Source: an uncultured Senegalimassilia sp. (lineage in GTDB: Bacteria; Actinomycetota; Coriobacteriia; Coriobacteriales; Eggerthellaceae). From it: DNA of 37,887 nt. The notes beneath the pieces are model-generated. The model saw nothing but the letters and a program-made list of their open reading frames with translations, ran no database searches and had not been told where the DNA came from. Shown here one piece after another: positions 5,831 through 17,800 of this stretch; within the stretch, counting starts at the first letter, position 1, and each line of letters opens with the position of its first letter. Location of the stretch: positions 1 through 37,887 of the forward strand of contig CAKUJT010000011.1 in NCBI GenBank assembly GCA_934661765.1, given 5' to 3'. The position numbers and the translations under genes were made by a program.

Positions 5831-8800
5831 ATGAAGGCAAAGAGCAACGAGTTGACGGTGGACAGCATGACGCAGCGATACTCGCTGGGCCACAAGGCGC
5901 TGTCCGTGGCGCTGTCCGTCGTCTTGATGGGATTCGGCTGGCCGGCGGTTTCGCCGTCGCAAGTGTACGCCGGGGATGGCGCCGCGGCAGACGATGCGGC
6001 GGCGCAGGTGGAAGGCGCTTCGTCCGCCGCTGCGACCAGCGCGGCCGATAAGTCTGCCGATACGGCGGCAAGCTCCGCGGCGTCCGCGGAAAGCTCTGCG
6101 GCGCCTGCGGCAGGCGAGCAACCTGCGTCCACGACGTCGCAGCAGCAGGCGGCTTCGGGCGCCTCCGAGTCCGCGCAGCCCGCTGCAACGCAGCAGGTCG
6201 AAAGCGCGAAGCAGGACGCCGACACGGCAGACGTCGAGCTGGTGCTGGGCAATGCCTCCATCACGTATATGAACCAGGTCGTCTCCGCGCCTGCGCATAA
6301 GGTCACCGTGCCCGTGAAGGACGACTTCAAGTTCACGGTGTCCCCCGATAACGGCTACAACCTTACGAAGGCAGTGCTCAAGGTTTCCGGCAAGGAGAAC
6401 CCCATCTCCCCCGATGACCAGGGCGTTTACACCGTCTCCGCCGCTGATATCGCCGCCGGCGCGACCGTGACGCTTGAGACCGAGGCCGTTTCCAGCGATT
6501 CCGGCAAGGATGCCGCCGCCGTCTCCATCGAGGATGATGCCGCCGCCGAGGAGACGCAGGTCTCCGCCGTGGGCGCGGGCGCCATCTCCGGCCCCACCTC
6601 CGTCATCATGGGCAACACCATCACGCTTACCTATAACGGGGATATGACGATTGACAACTGGTATGGCGGCGAAGACCTTTTCCCCACATCCGACAGAATC
6701 GTTTCGGCCGACAAGAAGACCATCACCTTGACGGCAACCAGCAACTGGGCGTTCTCCGGGTCGGAGAAAACGATAACCATCTACCTGGGATACATCGACC
6801 AGTCTGGTAACTGGCATAACCAAATCGGCGATTGCTTGTCCTTCGACGTGACCGTCAAGAAGCGCTCGTTCACCGTCGTGCAGCCGGAAAACACGTCTGC
6901 GGGAACAAGCTGTTTCTGGTATCCCCAGATCAAAGATACCGAAAACGGCACCGTCTATACTATCGATCAGTCTTTGGGTGGAGCGTTTTTGCCGCTTGAG
7001 TATTATCGCGATGGAGTGAAGATTGAAAACGCGAGCCAGTATTATCACAATGATGCCGACTTTGCGATTCCTGGTAAATACACCGTCGTGGTAAAGCCTA
7101 ATTCTGGCTGGATTTACGATTTAGGCACATCGATGACGTTTGATGGTCCGACCGTTACGCGTGAAGATAAGCAGTTTGAGAAGTGGATCTACGTTGGCGA
7201 GACTGCAACGTACCAAGGGACGAGCGGTAACAAGTGGAGCAACGGCAGTAGCTGGTGGTATTCGGGCAAAGACGAAGGTTTTATCTCGTTTGAGAAAAAC
7301 GGCGATAGCGTAATAGTGACGGGTCAGGCTAAGGGCGATGTAATCCTAATGCATGGCTATCACAACAGCATTTGGCAATGGGTAACTGAGCAGCTCACCA
7401 TTCATGTGCTGCCTAAGGCCCCGATAACCTCGCTCGAAATCACTGGTTACGACAAGGTTGAGCAATTCAAGAACATCACGCTTGAGACCAACGCCGATAC
7501 GGGCGTCACGTGGACGTCGAGCGATCCCTCGGTTGCTACCATCGACGCCTCCGGCAAGGTGGTCGGCGTCAAGGCGGGCAACGTCACCATCACGGCAACC
7601 ACGGTCACGGCTGAGGGCAAGGTTCTCACTGCCACTCACGAGGTGACGGTGACGGAGTCGACTGCGCAGCAAAAAAACGCCAAGCTCTTCTTCCTGAAGA
7701 GCCCGACGAACAACCCCGACTCGAATTCGGCGAGCGACTGGTACCCGACGGGTGGGCAAAGCAACTTGGGGGTCAAGGTAAACGTCGAGGGGGCGGCCTT
7801 CAGCGGCAAAAACACGTGGGATAACGTTGCGAATCGCGTTGTAAGCTGGCCCGACGGTTCCACCGGCTCTTCTTGGACCCTGCCGCAAGCCAATTCCTAT
7901 TGGGATAAGGTTTTCGATAGTTATAAGTCCGAGATAGAGGACAAGCTGCACGTGTCGATCAGCAAAGACGACGTCGAGGCCATTGTCCTGCACCCGTATA
8001 AGATCTCGAATAATAGCGGTACCTATCATCTTGATTGCAAGGTCGAGATCAAGGTCAAGAAGGTTGTGACGGCAACGTTTTGGCTGCAGTCCGCGGGCGC
8101 GACCGGTTTCGATAAGCAATATTCCGTTTCGACGCTTGAGGTGAAAGACGGCGCCGTGCAGGTTGTTGCGCCTGCTGCACCCGAAGCCGAGAAAACCGTC
8201 AACGGCGTAACATATAAGTTCATGGGTTGGTATTCCGACCAGGCTTGCACGCAGCCGGTGACGTTCCCCGTTACCACGGTTGAGAACGTCTTCTACTATG
8301 GCAAATATGTGCCGTGCGACCAGTCGATCCAGGTGAACTACTATCTCGATAAAACGAATACTCCCGTCGCTCCGTCCCAGACCCTTTCCGGCTACATGAA
8401 GGACCAGAAGGTCACGTTGAAGCCGATCGACATTCCGGGATATACGCCTGTCTCCAACGAGTCGAAATCCGGCGTGGTGGGCGAAGATTCTTCCATCGAC
8501 TTCTACTACACCGCAAATCCGGTAGGCTATCGCGTCGAGTACTACTGGACGGGTTCGGACACCCCGCTTTCGACCGAGAGCCATACGGGCCATGTGGGCG
8601 ACCAGGTCACCGGACTTGTGCCCAAGGCGATCGCCAGTTACACGCAGGTCAATGATAACGTCAAGGACCTCAAGCTTGGCGCCGACGAGTCCCAGAACGT
8701 GGTGAAGTTCTATTACCGCCAGAACGTTTCGCTGACGGCGAATTCCAAATCCGAAACCTATAACGGCTCCGAGCAGAGCGTCGAAGGCTACACGACGAAC

Positions 8801-11800
8801 CTTCCCGAGGACGTGAGCACCAGCTTCGACGGCGTGACGCTCGAGGGCGGCAAGGGCACGAACGCCGGGGATTACCCGTATACGTTCGCGAATGGCACCA
8901 TCGGCAAGGTCAGCTCCGACAACAACTACGTCGTGACCCAGACGACGCCCGGCAACCTGCACATCAGCCCCGTTACCGACGAGGTCATCGTGAAGATCAC
9001 GGGCAAGACGGGTACCGAGAAATACAACGGCAAGCAGCAGACCGTCTCCGGTTGGGACGTGACTGAGGCGCCCGACGGCTTCGATCGGTCGAAGATCGCC
9101 CTTGCGGAGGGCGCTACGGCCGAGGCCAAGGGCAAGGATGCCGGCGCCTACAATATGGGGCTTACTGCCGCTAGCTTCGTTTCCGCTGACGGCAACTACG
9201 CCAAGGTGAAGTTCGAGGTCGTTGACGGTTCGCTTGGGATCACCAAGCGAAAGGTGACCCTGTGGTCCGAGGACGGCCACAAGAACTACGATGGCCGCGC
9301 GCTTCAGCGTCAAACCGATATCCGCGTCGACGGGACGAAGGACGTCTACGACAACGATAAGGACACTACCACCGAGAAGACCTTCGAGGGCGACGGCTTC
9401 GTCGAGGGCGAGGGTGTGAACAACAAGAACGTCAAATGGTTCGATGAGAACAACATCGCCCCTGGCTGTTATGACAACAAGTTCGAGTGCGAGCCTCGTT
9501 CCGGCACCAATTTCGACAACTACGAAATCACGTACGAGTACGGAAAGCTGTACGTGAACAAGCGCGCCGACAACAAGAAGTACGAGGTCACCGTCAAGGG
9601 CGCAAGCGGCACGTCCGTCTATGATGGGCAGCCTCATCGCGTAACCGGCTTGGAGACGACTACCTATACTAATGACGAAGGGGTTCGGTTCTCCATCCAG
9701 GCTAAGACGTCCGGAGCCGAGAATAAAGTGGATGCCGGTGAATATGAGAACAAGGTTTCCGACGTCGTCGTTACCGACCCCCATGGCAACGACGTGACCG
9801 ATCAGTTCAAGATCACGACCGAGGACGGCAAGCTCATTATCGACAAGCGTTCGGTGACGATCACGGCTGGGTCCGCGGAAAAGGAATACGACGGCAGCGC
9901 GCTGACCGCTGATCAGGCTGACCCGAAGTTCACCACTGACGGCTTCGTTGGCGACCAGGGCATCTCCGACGTTACCGTAGAGGGTTCGCAGACCCAGTGC
10001 GGCACCTCTGCCAGCACCATCAAGGACAAAAGCTGGAAGTTCCAAAACGGGACGAACGGAAACAACTACAGCGTCACCGTAAAGCCGGGAACGCTGACGG
10101 TGAAGCATCGTTCGGAGGACAAAAAGTATGCCATCACGCTGACGGGTAAGAGCGATACCACCCCAACCTATGACGGCAAAGAGCACACGGTGTCTGGCGT
10201 GGAGCAGGATAAGTGGACCTTCGACGGCGTTGAGTACACCGTTTCCAATTATCATGCGAGCGTTTCGGGCACGGATGCTGGCACCTACAACAATATCGTC
10301 ACGAGCGGCGAAGACGGCTATAGGGTGACCGACCCGAACGGCAGCGACGTGACGGAGGAGTTCTCCATCAGCGTCGCCCCGGGCGCGCTGACCATCAGCC
10401 CTGCCGAGGTAACCGTGACCGCCGGCTCTGCGAGCAGGACTTACAACGGGTCCGCGCTGACTGCCGCCGAGGCGGAGCACGAGTTCACGGCTGAAGGCTT
10501 TGTGGGCGAGGACGGCATCGTGTCCGCAAAGGTCGACGGCTCCATCACCGATGTCGGTGAAACCGAAAGCAACGTGGCGCAGGGTAGCGTCGTGCTCAAG
10601 GGCGGCACCAAGGCCTCCAACTACAACATCACGTACGACCCCGGCAAGCTTAAGGTGACGCCCAACACCGACGAGGTGGTCGTCACCATCGCCGAGAAGT
10701 CCGATAAGAAGGAATACGACGGTACCGAGCAGTCCGTCGAGGGCTATTCCTTTATCAAAATCTCGAATGGCAACTATGCCGCCACGGCTGTCAGGTTCGT
10801 TGGCTCTCCTGATGATAAGGTTGCCAAAGGCACCGATGCCGGCACGTACGATATGAACCTCACGCCCGAGGATTTCGAGAACACCAGCGCCAACTTCACT
10901 AACGTGAAGTTCGAAATCATTGACGGCTCTCTCGTCATCAAAAAGCGTGCCGTGACGCTGACTTCAGCTACGCCGGCCGAGAAAACCTATGACGGAAATC
11001 CGCTTGAGGATCATACCGTGAGCGTCACGAGCGGTAGCCTGGCTACTGGGCATACGTTCGTTGCAGACGTCACGGGTTCTCAGACCAATGCCGGCAGCAG
11101 CGCTAACGCGTTCACGTATAAGTTGGTGAACGCCAAGAGCGAGGAGCTGGCGAAAGATGCCGAGGGCGCCTACCGCAACTACGACGTCACCAAAGTCGAG
11201 GGCGTTCTGAGGGTGAACCCGGTGTCCGATGAGGTTGTGGTGACCATCGCGGGCAAACATGCCGACGGCACTTACAACGGGAAGCCTTTGACGGCTACCG
11301 GTTATACCTTTGAGTCCACTAACGCGCTGTACACCAGCGCAAAGGTCGCTTTCTCCGGTGAGAACAGCGTGTCGCGCACTGATGCCGGCACGACCGTCAT
11401 GGGCCTGCAGGGCAAGTTCACGAATGCCGATGCGGTCAACTTCCCCAACGTGCGCTTCGAGATCACGAACGGCTTCGTCGCTATCTCCAAGGCAAAGGTG
11501 ACGCTTCAGTCCGCCGACCTTACGAAGGAGTACGACGGCACGGCCCTGACCAACAAAAACGGCGGCGAGGAGCAGACCCCGCTTGCGGTGGAATCCGGCT
11601 GGGCAGAAGGCGAAGGCGCCGCATATACCTTCACCGGCTCTCAGACGCTGGTAGGCGGCAGCTCCAACGCGTTCAGCTACACGCTGAATGAGAACACCAA
11701 AGCAGACAACTACGATATCAGTGTGATTTTCGGTCAGCTGACGGTTGCCAATCGCCAGGCGCAGTACCGGGTCACAGTCGAGGCCAACTCCTCCATCGGC

Positions 11801-14800
11801 AATACGTACGACGGCGTTGAGCACGCGGCGACGGGCTTGAAGACGTCCGAGTTCACGGTGGACGGCCAGAAGTACACGGTCGAGGGCCTGAATACCTCCG
11901 ACCCGAAGACCGTTAAAGCCGGCGAATATGCGAACATCATCAGCGGCACGCCGGTGGTGAAGGATGTCAACGGCAACGATGTGTCCGGCCAGTTCGCCGT
12001 AAAGCTGGTTCCGGGTGAGCTGAAGATCGCGAAGCGCTCCGTCACGCTGACCTCGGCAAGCGAAAGCCGGGTGTACAACGGCGAGGCGCTGGCCAACCAT
12101 GGCGTCACTGTCGGAGGGGACGGCTTCGTTGCGGGCGAGGGCGCAACCTATAGCGTGACGGGCACCATTACCGATGCTGGCACGGCGACCAACTCGTTCA
12201 CGTATGCGGCCAATTCGAACACCAACTTCGACAACTACACTATTACTAAGGAAGAAGGCACCCTTGAGGTGGCGCCGGTTGCCGACAAGGTCACCGTCAC
12301 CATCACGGGCAACAGCGACACGTTGCCTTATAACGGCTCCGAGCAGAGTGTGACCGGTTACGACTTCGCCACGAGCGATGGTCGCTACCGCGAAGCAAAC
12401 GTCAAGTTCCAGGGCGAAGCCGTCGCCAAGGGCACGAATGTCGGCACCTACAACATGAACCTGGCTTCCGGGCGGTTCTCCAACATCAGCGGCAACTTCA
12501 CCAACGTGGAGTTCGTGGTCATCGACGGCTCACTTGAAATCAAGGGCGGCGACCTAGATGCTGACAAGGTTGTCTGGGATGTGCACGATGCGCAGAAGGT
12601 CTACGATGGTACGCCGCTTTCCGCATATGTCGCAAAAGCCACCGATAAGTTTGGCAATGTGCTCAAGGTGGAGTACAGCACCGACGGTGAAAAGTGGACG
12701 GACGACCCGTCGAAGATCGCGTTGACCCATTTCGGCGCTCAGCTGGTGATGCTGCGCGCGACGAGCGCAAACTATGCTGCTGGCCAGTACGCGGAAAACG
12801 GGGAGTGGGTCGCCATTACCAAGCGCCCGGTCACGTTGACTTCCGAGGGTGGCAACAAGGAATATGACGGCAAACCGCTCACCAACGATACCGTGACGGT
12901 TAAAACGAATGGCGAGGGCACCGGCTTCATCGATGGCGAGGGCGTGACTATCAACGTCACCGGCTCTCAGACCGACGCCGGCGAAAGCGACAACACTTTC
13001 GACTACACCTTCAACAAAGGCACGAACGCCGGCGACTACCTGGTGACGACCAAGTTCGGTAAGCTCGTGGTGACCGCGAGCGATTCCGAGGTGGTTGCGA
13101 CCATCGCCGGCCATAACAAGACTGTCGAATACAACGGCTCCGAGCAGAGCGTCGAGGGCTACGATTTCGCGGCTTCCAACTCGCTGTACACTGAAGGCGA
13201 CTTCGCCTTCAGCGGAAAGGCCGAGGCCAAGGGCACGGATGCCGGCACCTACAACATGAACCTTGCTTCCGAGCAGTTCGCCAACAAGAGCGGCAACTTC
13301 TCGAAGGCCACGTTCGCCGTAACGGACGGCGCGCTGACCATCACGCCGAAGTCCATCGTTCCCGATTCCGGGAACCCGAAGAACACGATGTCCGTTGATT
13401 CGCCTGCGGATGTCGTTTACAACGGGCAGGATCAGACGTGGACGCCCGTGGTCAAGGACGGGGAGCGCACGCTTCAGGCTGGCAAGGATTACACCGTCGG
13501 ATACAGCACCGCCGATCACACCAACGTCACCGGTGCGATCACGGTGACCATCACCGGCATTAATAACTATTCCGGCGAGGTCGAGCGCACGTACCAGATC
13601 ACCAAGCGCCCCGTTGAGCTGAAATCCGAGGGCGGATCTAAGCCCTACGACGGCACTCCGCTTGTCAAGCCCGAGGTTTCCGGCTGGCAGCAGCAGGGAG
13701 ACACCGGGTTCGTGGAGGGCGAGGTTTCCAACGTTCGCGCTACGGGTTCCGTGACCACCGTTGCCCAGGGCGAGGTTACCAACTCGATCGCATACGACGC
13801 GAACGCTGGCTTCAACGCGAACAACTACGACATTTCCAAGGACGAGGGCAAACTGAGCATCACGGCGCTTGCGGCCGAAAACGGCATCACCATCGCGCCG
13901 AACAACGCTACCTATATATATGATGCGTCCTCGCATGAGGCGGGCGCCGCAACGGCTTCGGCTTCCATCGAGGGAACCGACGTGCACCTTGAGTATCGCG
14001 TTAAGGGCAGCGCCGATACCGAGTGGCGCAGCAACCCTTCTGCGATCACAGCGATCAACGCCGGCACCCTGGCCGTCGAGGTTCGCGCTTCCGCCGCGAA
14101 CTACAGCGGCTATCAGTATGCAGAGCAGACGCTTATCATTGAGAAGCGCGACGTCGAGCTGACGTCCGCCAGCGCTTCCAAGGTCTACGATGGCGCGCCT
14201 CTTACGAAGGACTGGGTTGACATGGGCCCGAATCGTCCTGACACGGGCTTCGTCTGGACCGACCTTGCCGGCGATGGCCAGGTGCACGCAACGGGCTCGC
14301 AGACCGAGGTCGGCTTCTCCTTTAACGCGATCTCCTATCAGCTCAAGCTCGGTGCGGAGAACAACTACAACATCATCGGCGAGCACGTCGGCACCCTTAC
14401 GGTGACGGCTCAGTCCATCGCGCCCGATCCGCAGAACCCGGATTCCTATAAGGGCGTCGCGATTAGTGAGCCGAACGACCATGTCTACGACGGCGAGGAG
14501 CACAAGTGGGCTCCTGAGGTCACCGACAAGGACGGCAACAAGCTCGTCGAGGGCGTCGACTACACGGTGTCCTACGACACCGACGACTTCGTGAACGTGA
14601 AGGTCGTCAACGTGACGATCGCCGGCATGGGCAGCTACACGGGCACGTGCGTGAAGACGTACGAGATTACGAAGGCCCCGCTGACCGCGAACGCCGGCAG
14701 CGCTTCCAAGGTTTATGACGGCGAAGCCCTGACTGCGGGCGCGACGATCGAGGGCCTTGTCGGCGGCGAGACCGCAACCGCCCAAACCGAGGGTTCCCAG

Positions 14801-17800
14801 ACCGAGGTCGGGACTTCTGCCAACACGGTGTCGGGCATCTCGTGGGATACCGCTAAGGATGGCAACTACTATATCGCCGCGCAGAACGACGGCACGCTGA
14901 CCGTCACGCCCAAGGGCATCGCCCAGATGACCGTCGACAGCCTGCCCGACGTTACCTACAACGGTGAAAGCCAGCAGCAGAAGCCGGTCGTGAAGGACGG
15001 CGAAAAGGTGCTGGTCGAAGGCGTCGACTATGAGCTGACGTACTCCGAGAACACGACCGACGCGGGCGCCGTCACGGCGACCGTGGCCGGCAAGGGCAAC
15101 TACGCCGGCAGCGTCGACGTGGCGTACCAGATCACACCCGCGCCACTGACGGTGTCCACCCCGAGCGCCTCCGGGGTCTACAACGGCGAGCCTCTGACCG
15201 CCGCCGGCACCATCTCCGGCTTCGTCAACGGCGAGTCCGCGCCCTTCGAGACCACCGGCTCCCAGACCGAGGTCGGCACGAGCGACAACGCCTACGCCAT
15301 CGACTGGGCATCGGCAGGCGCCACCGCCAAGCAAACGAACTACACGGTTTCCGAATCCATCGGCAAGCTGACCGTCACCGAGTCCGCCGACGAGGTAGTC
15401 GTGACCACCACGGGCGGCACGTTCACCTACGACGGCGCTGCCCATGGCGCGACCGTGACGGTCGGCGCCCTGCCCGAGGGCTACACGCTCGAGGCCGCCG
15501 CGTCCAGCGCCACGGCAATGAACGTCTCCGACGGCGAGGTTGCGGCCACGGCCGACGTGCTCGTCATCAAGAACGCCCAGGGCGAGGACGTCACCTCCAA
15601 GCTGAACGTCAAGTTCGTCGACGGCACCATCAAGGTCGAGCCGGCGAAGCTGACGGTGACCACTCCGAGTGCCTCCAAGCCCTACGATGGCCAGGCGCTG
15701 ACGGCCGAGGGTAAGGCGTCCGGCTTCGTCAACGGCGAGGCGGCCACCCTCAAGACCACTGGCAGCCAGACCACCGTCGGCAAGAGCGAAAACGGCTACG
15801 AGCTGGTGTGGGACGACAGCGCGAAGGCTGAGAACTACACGGTTGAGGAGAACCTCGGTACGCTCGAGGTCACTAAGAGCATGGCCGGCATCGTGGTGAT
15901 TCCGCAGGGCGGCACCAAGGTCTACGACGGTATGGCACTCGAAAGCGCCGGGGCCAACGCGATCGGCGTGCCCGCGGGCTTCACCCTTTCGGCCAAGACC
16001 AAGGGCTCCATCACCGATGCCGGGTACGTTACGGCCGAGGTCGATTCCTATATCATCACGAACGCCGCCGGCGAGGACGTCACCGACCAGTTCGGCAACG
16101 TGGCAACCGGCAAGGCCTCGCTTGTCGTGACCAAGCGTCCGGTGACGCTTGTCTCCGGCGACGCCTCCAAGGTCTACGACGGCACCGCGCTTACCGAACA
16201 GAAGGTCAGCGTGGAAGATAGCTCGCTTGCCTCCGGCGAGGAGTTCGGCTACGACTTCTTCGGCTTCCAGACCTCCGTGGGCTCCAGCAAGAACACCTTC
16301 GCCGCAAAGCCCGGCAACGGCGCCACGAAGGTGGAGAACTACGACATCACCTATAGGTACGGCACGCTGACGGTGAACGCGCAGTCCATCAACCCGGACG
16401 ACCCGATTCCGGGCGCGTATGCCGGGGTGAAGGTTAACTCCCCGAGCGACGCCGTTTACGACGCGCGCGAGCATAAGTGGATTCCCGTGGTCACCGGCAA
16501 GGACGGCAACGCGCTCGTCGAGGGCCGCGATTACACGGTGACTTACAGCACCGATGACTTCACCAACGTGACGGGCACTATCAAGGTGGCCATTACGGGC
16601 ATCGGCGACTACACGGGCTCCGTCACTAGGGAGTACCAGATCACGCCCGCTTCCGTGAAGCTTGCGTCCAACACGCGCGAGTTCGTGTACAACGGCGCGT
16701 ACCAGTCCGACGACGCGGTGACGGTCCAGGGTGCCGAGGCCCTGTTCCGCAGCCAGGTCGATGACCTGAAGGCGGTCGGCAAGGTCATGACGGTGGCCGA
16801 GGGCAAGGTCCCCAACACCATCGCCTTCACCTGGAAGGACGGCTTCAAGGCAAGCAACTTCGCCATCGAGAAGGCCGAGGGCGAGCTGTCCGTCGTCGCG
16901 AAGGATATCGTCTCCTCCGCCGACATGACGGTTTCCAGCCCGAGCGACTTTGTCTACGACGGCCGTGAGCACAAGTGGGCTCCCGAGGTGAAGGACGGGG
17001 AGAAGGCCCTGACGGAGGGCGTCGACTACACGGTGTCCTATAGCACCGACGACTTCACCAACGTGACGGGCGCCATTACGGTGACCGTTACCGGCCAGGG
17101 TAACTACGCCGGCAGCGTCGAGCGCGCGTACCGTATCACGCCCGCGCCGCTGACGGTGAGCACGCCGAGCGCCTCCAGGGTCTACAACGGCGAGCCTCTG
17201 ACCGCCGCCGGCACCATCTCCGGCTTCGTCAACGGCGAGTCCGCGCCCTTCGAGACCACCGGCTCCCAGACCGAGGTGGGCACGAGCGACAACACCTACG
17301 CCATCGACTGGGCGGCGGCGGATGCCACCGCCAAGCAGGCGAACTACACGGTTTCCGAGACCGTTGGCAAGCTGACCGTCACCGAGTTCGCCGGCCGCGT
17401 GGTCGCGACGCCCGGCAGCTATTCCGGCACCTACGACGGCCAGGCCCACGGTGTCGACGTGACCGTGTCCGGCCTGCCCGAGGGCTATTCGGTGAAGGCA
17501 GCGCGCTCCAACGCCACGGCCACCGACGCGACCGACGAGGCGGGCGTGACCGCCTCGGTCGATGAGCTGGTCATCGTCAACGCCCAGGGCGAGGACGTCA
17601 CCGGCAAGCTGGATATCGAGAAGCAGACCGGCGCCATCAAGATCGCGCCCGCCGAGTACTATGTTGTGACCGAAGGGGCCTTCAAGGTCTACGACGGCAC
17701 CGCGCTGACGGCGCCCGGCAAGATCGTCGGCCTGGTCAACGGCGAGGAAGCATCGCTTTCCGTGACCGGCAGCCAGACCAACGCGGGCTCCAGCGCGAAC

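Noticed and set aside
5848..5960. YSIRK-type signal peptide in the giant protein
   Set aside because: RYSLGHKALSVALS only loosely resembles YSIRKxxxGxxS, and there is no matching LPXTG anchor.
5498..7048. A 516-codon minus-strand frame across the start of the giant gene
   Set aside because: It runs through the AT-rich control region and the signal peptide region, has no start signals and no recognisable domain.
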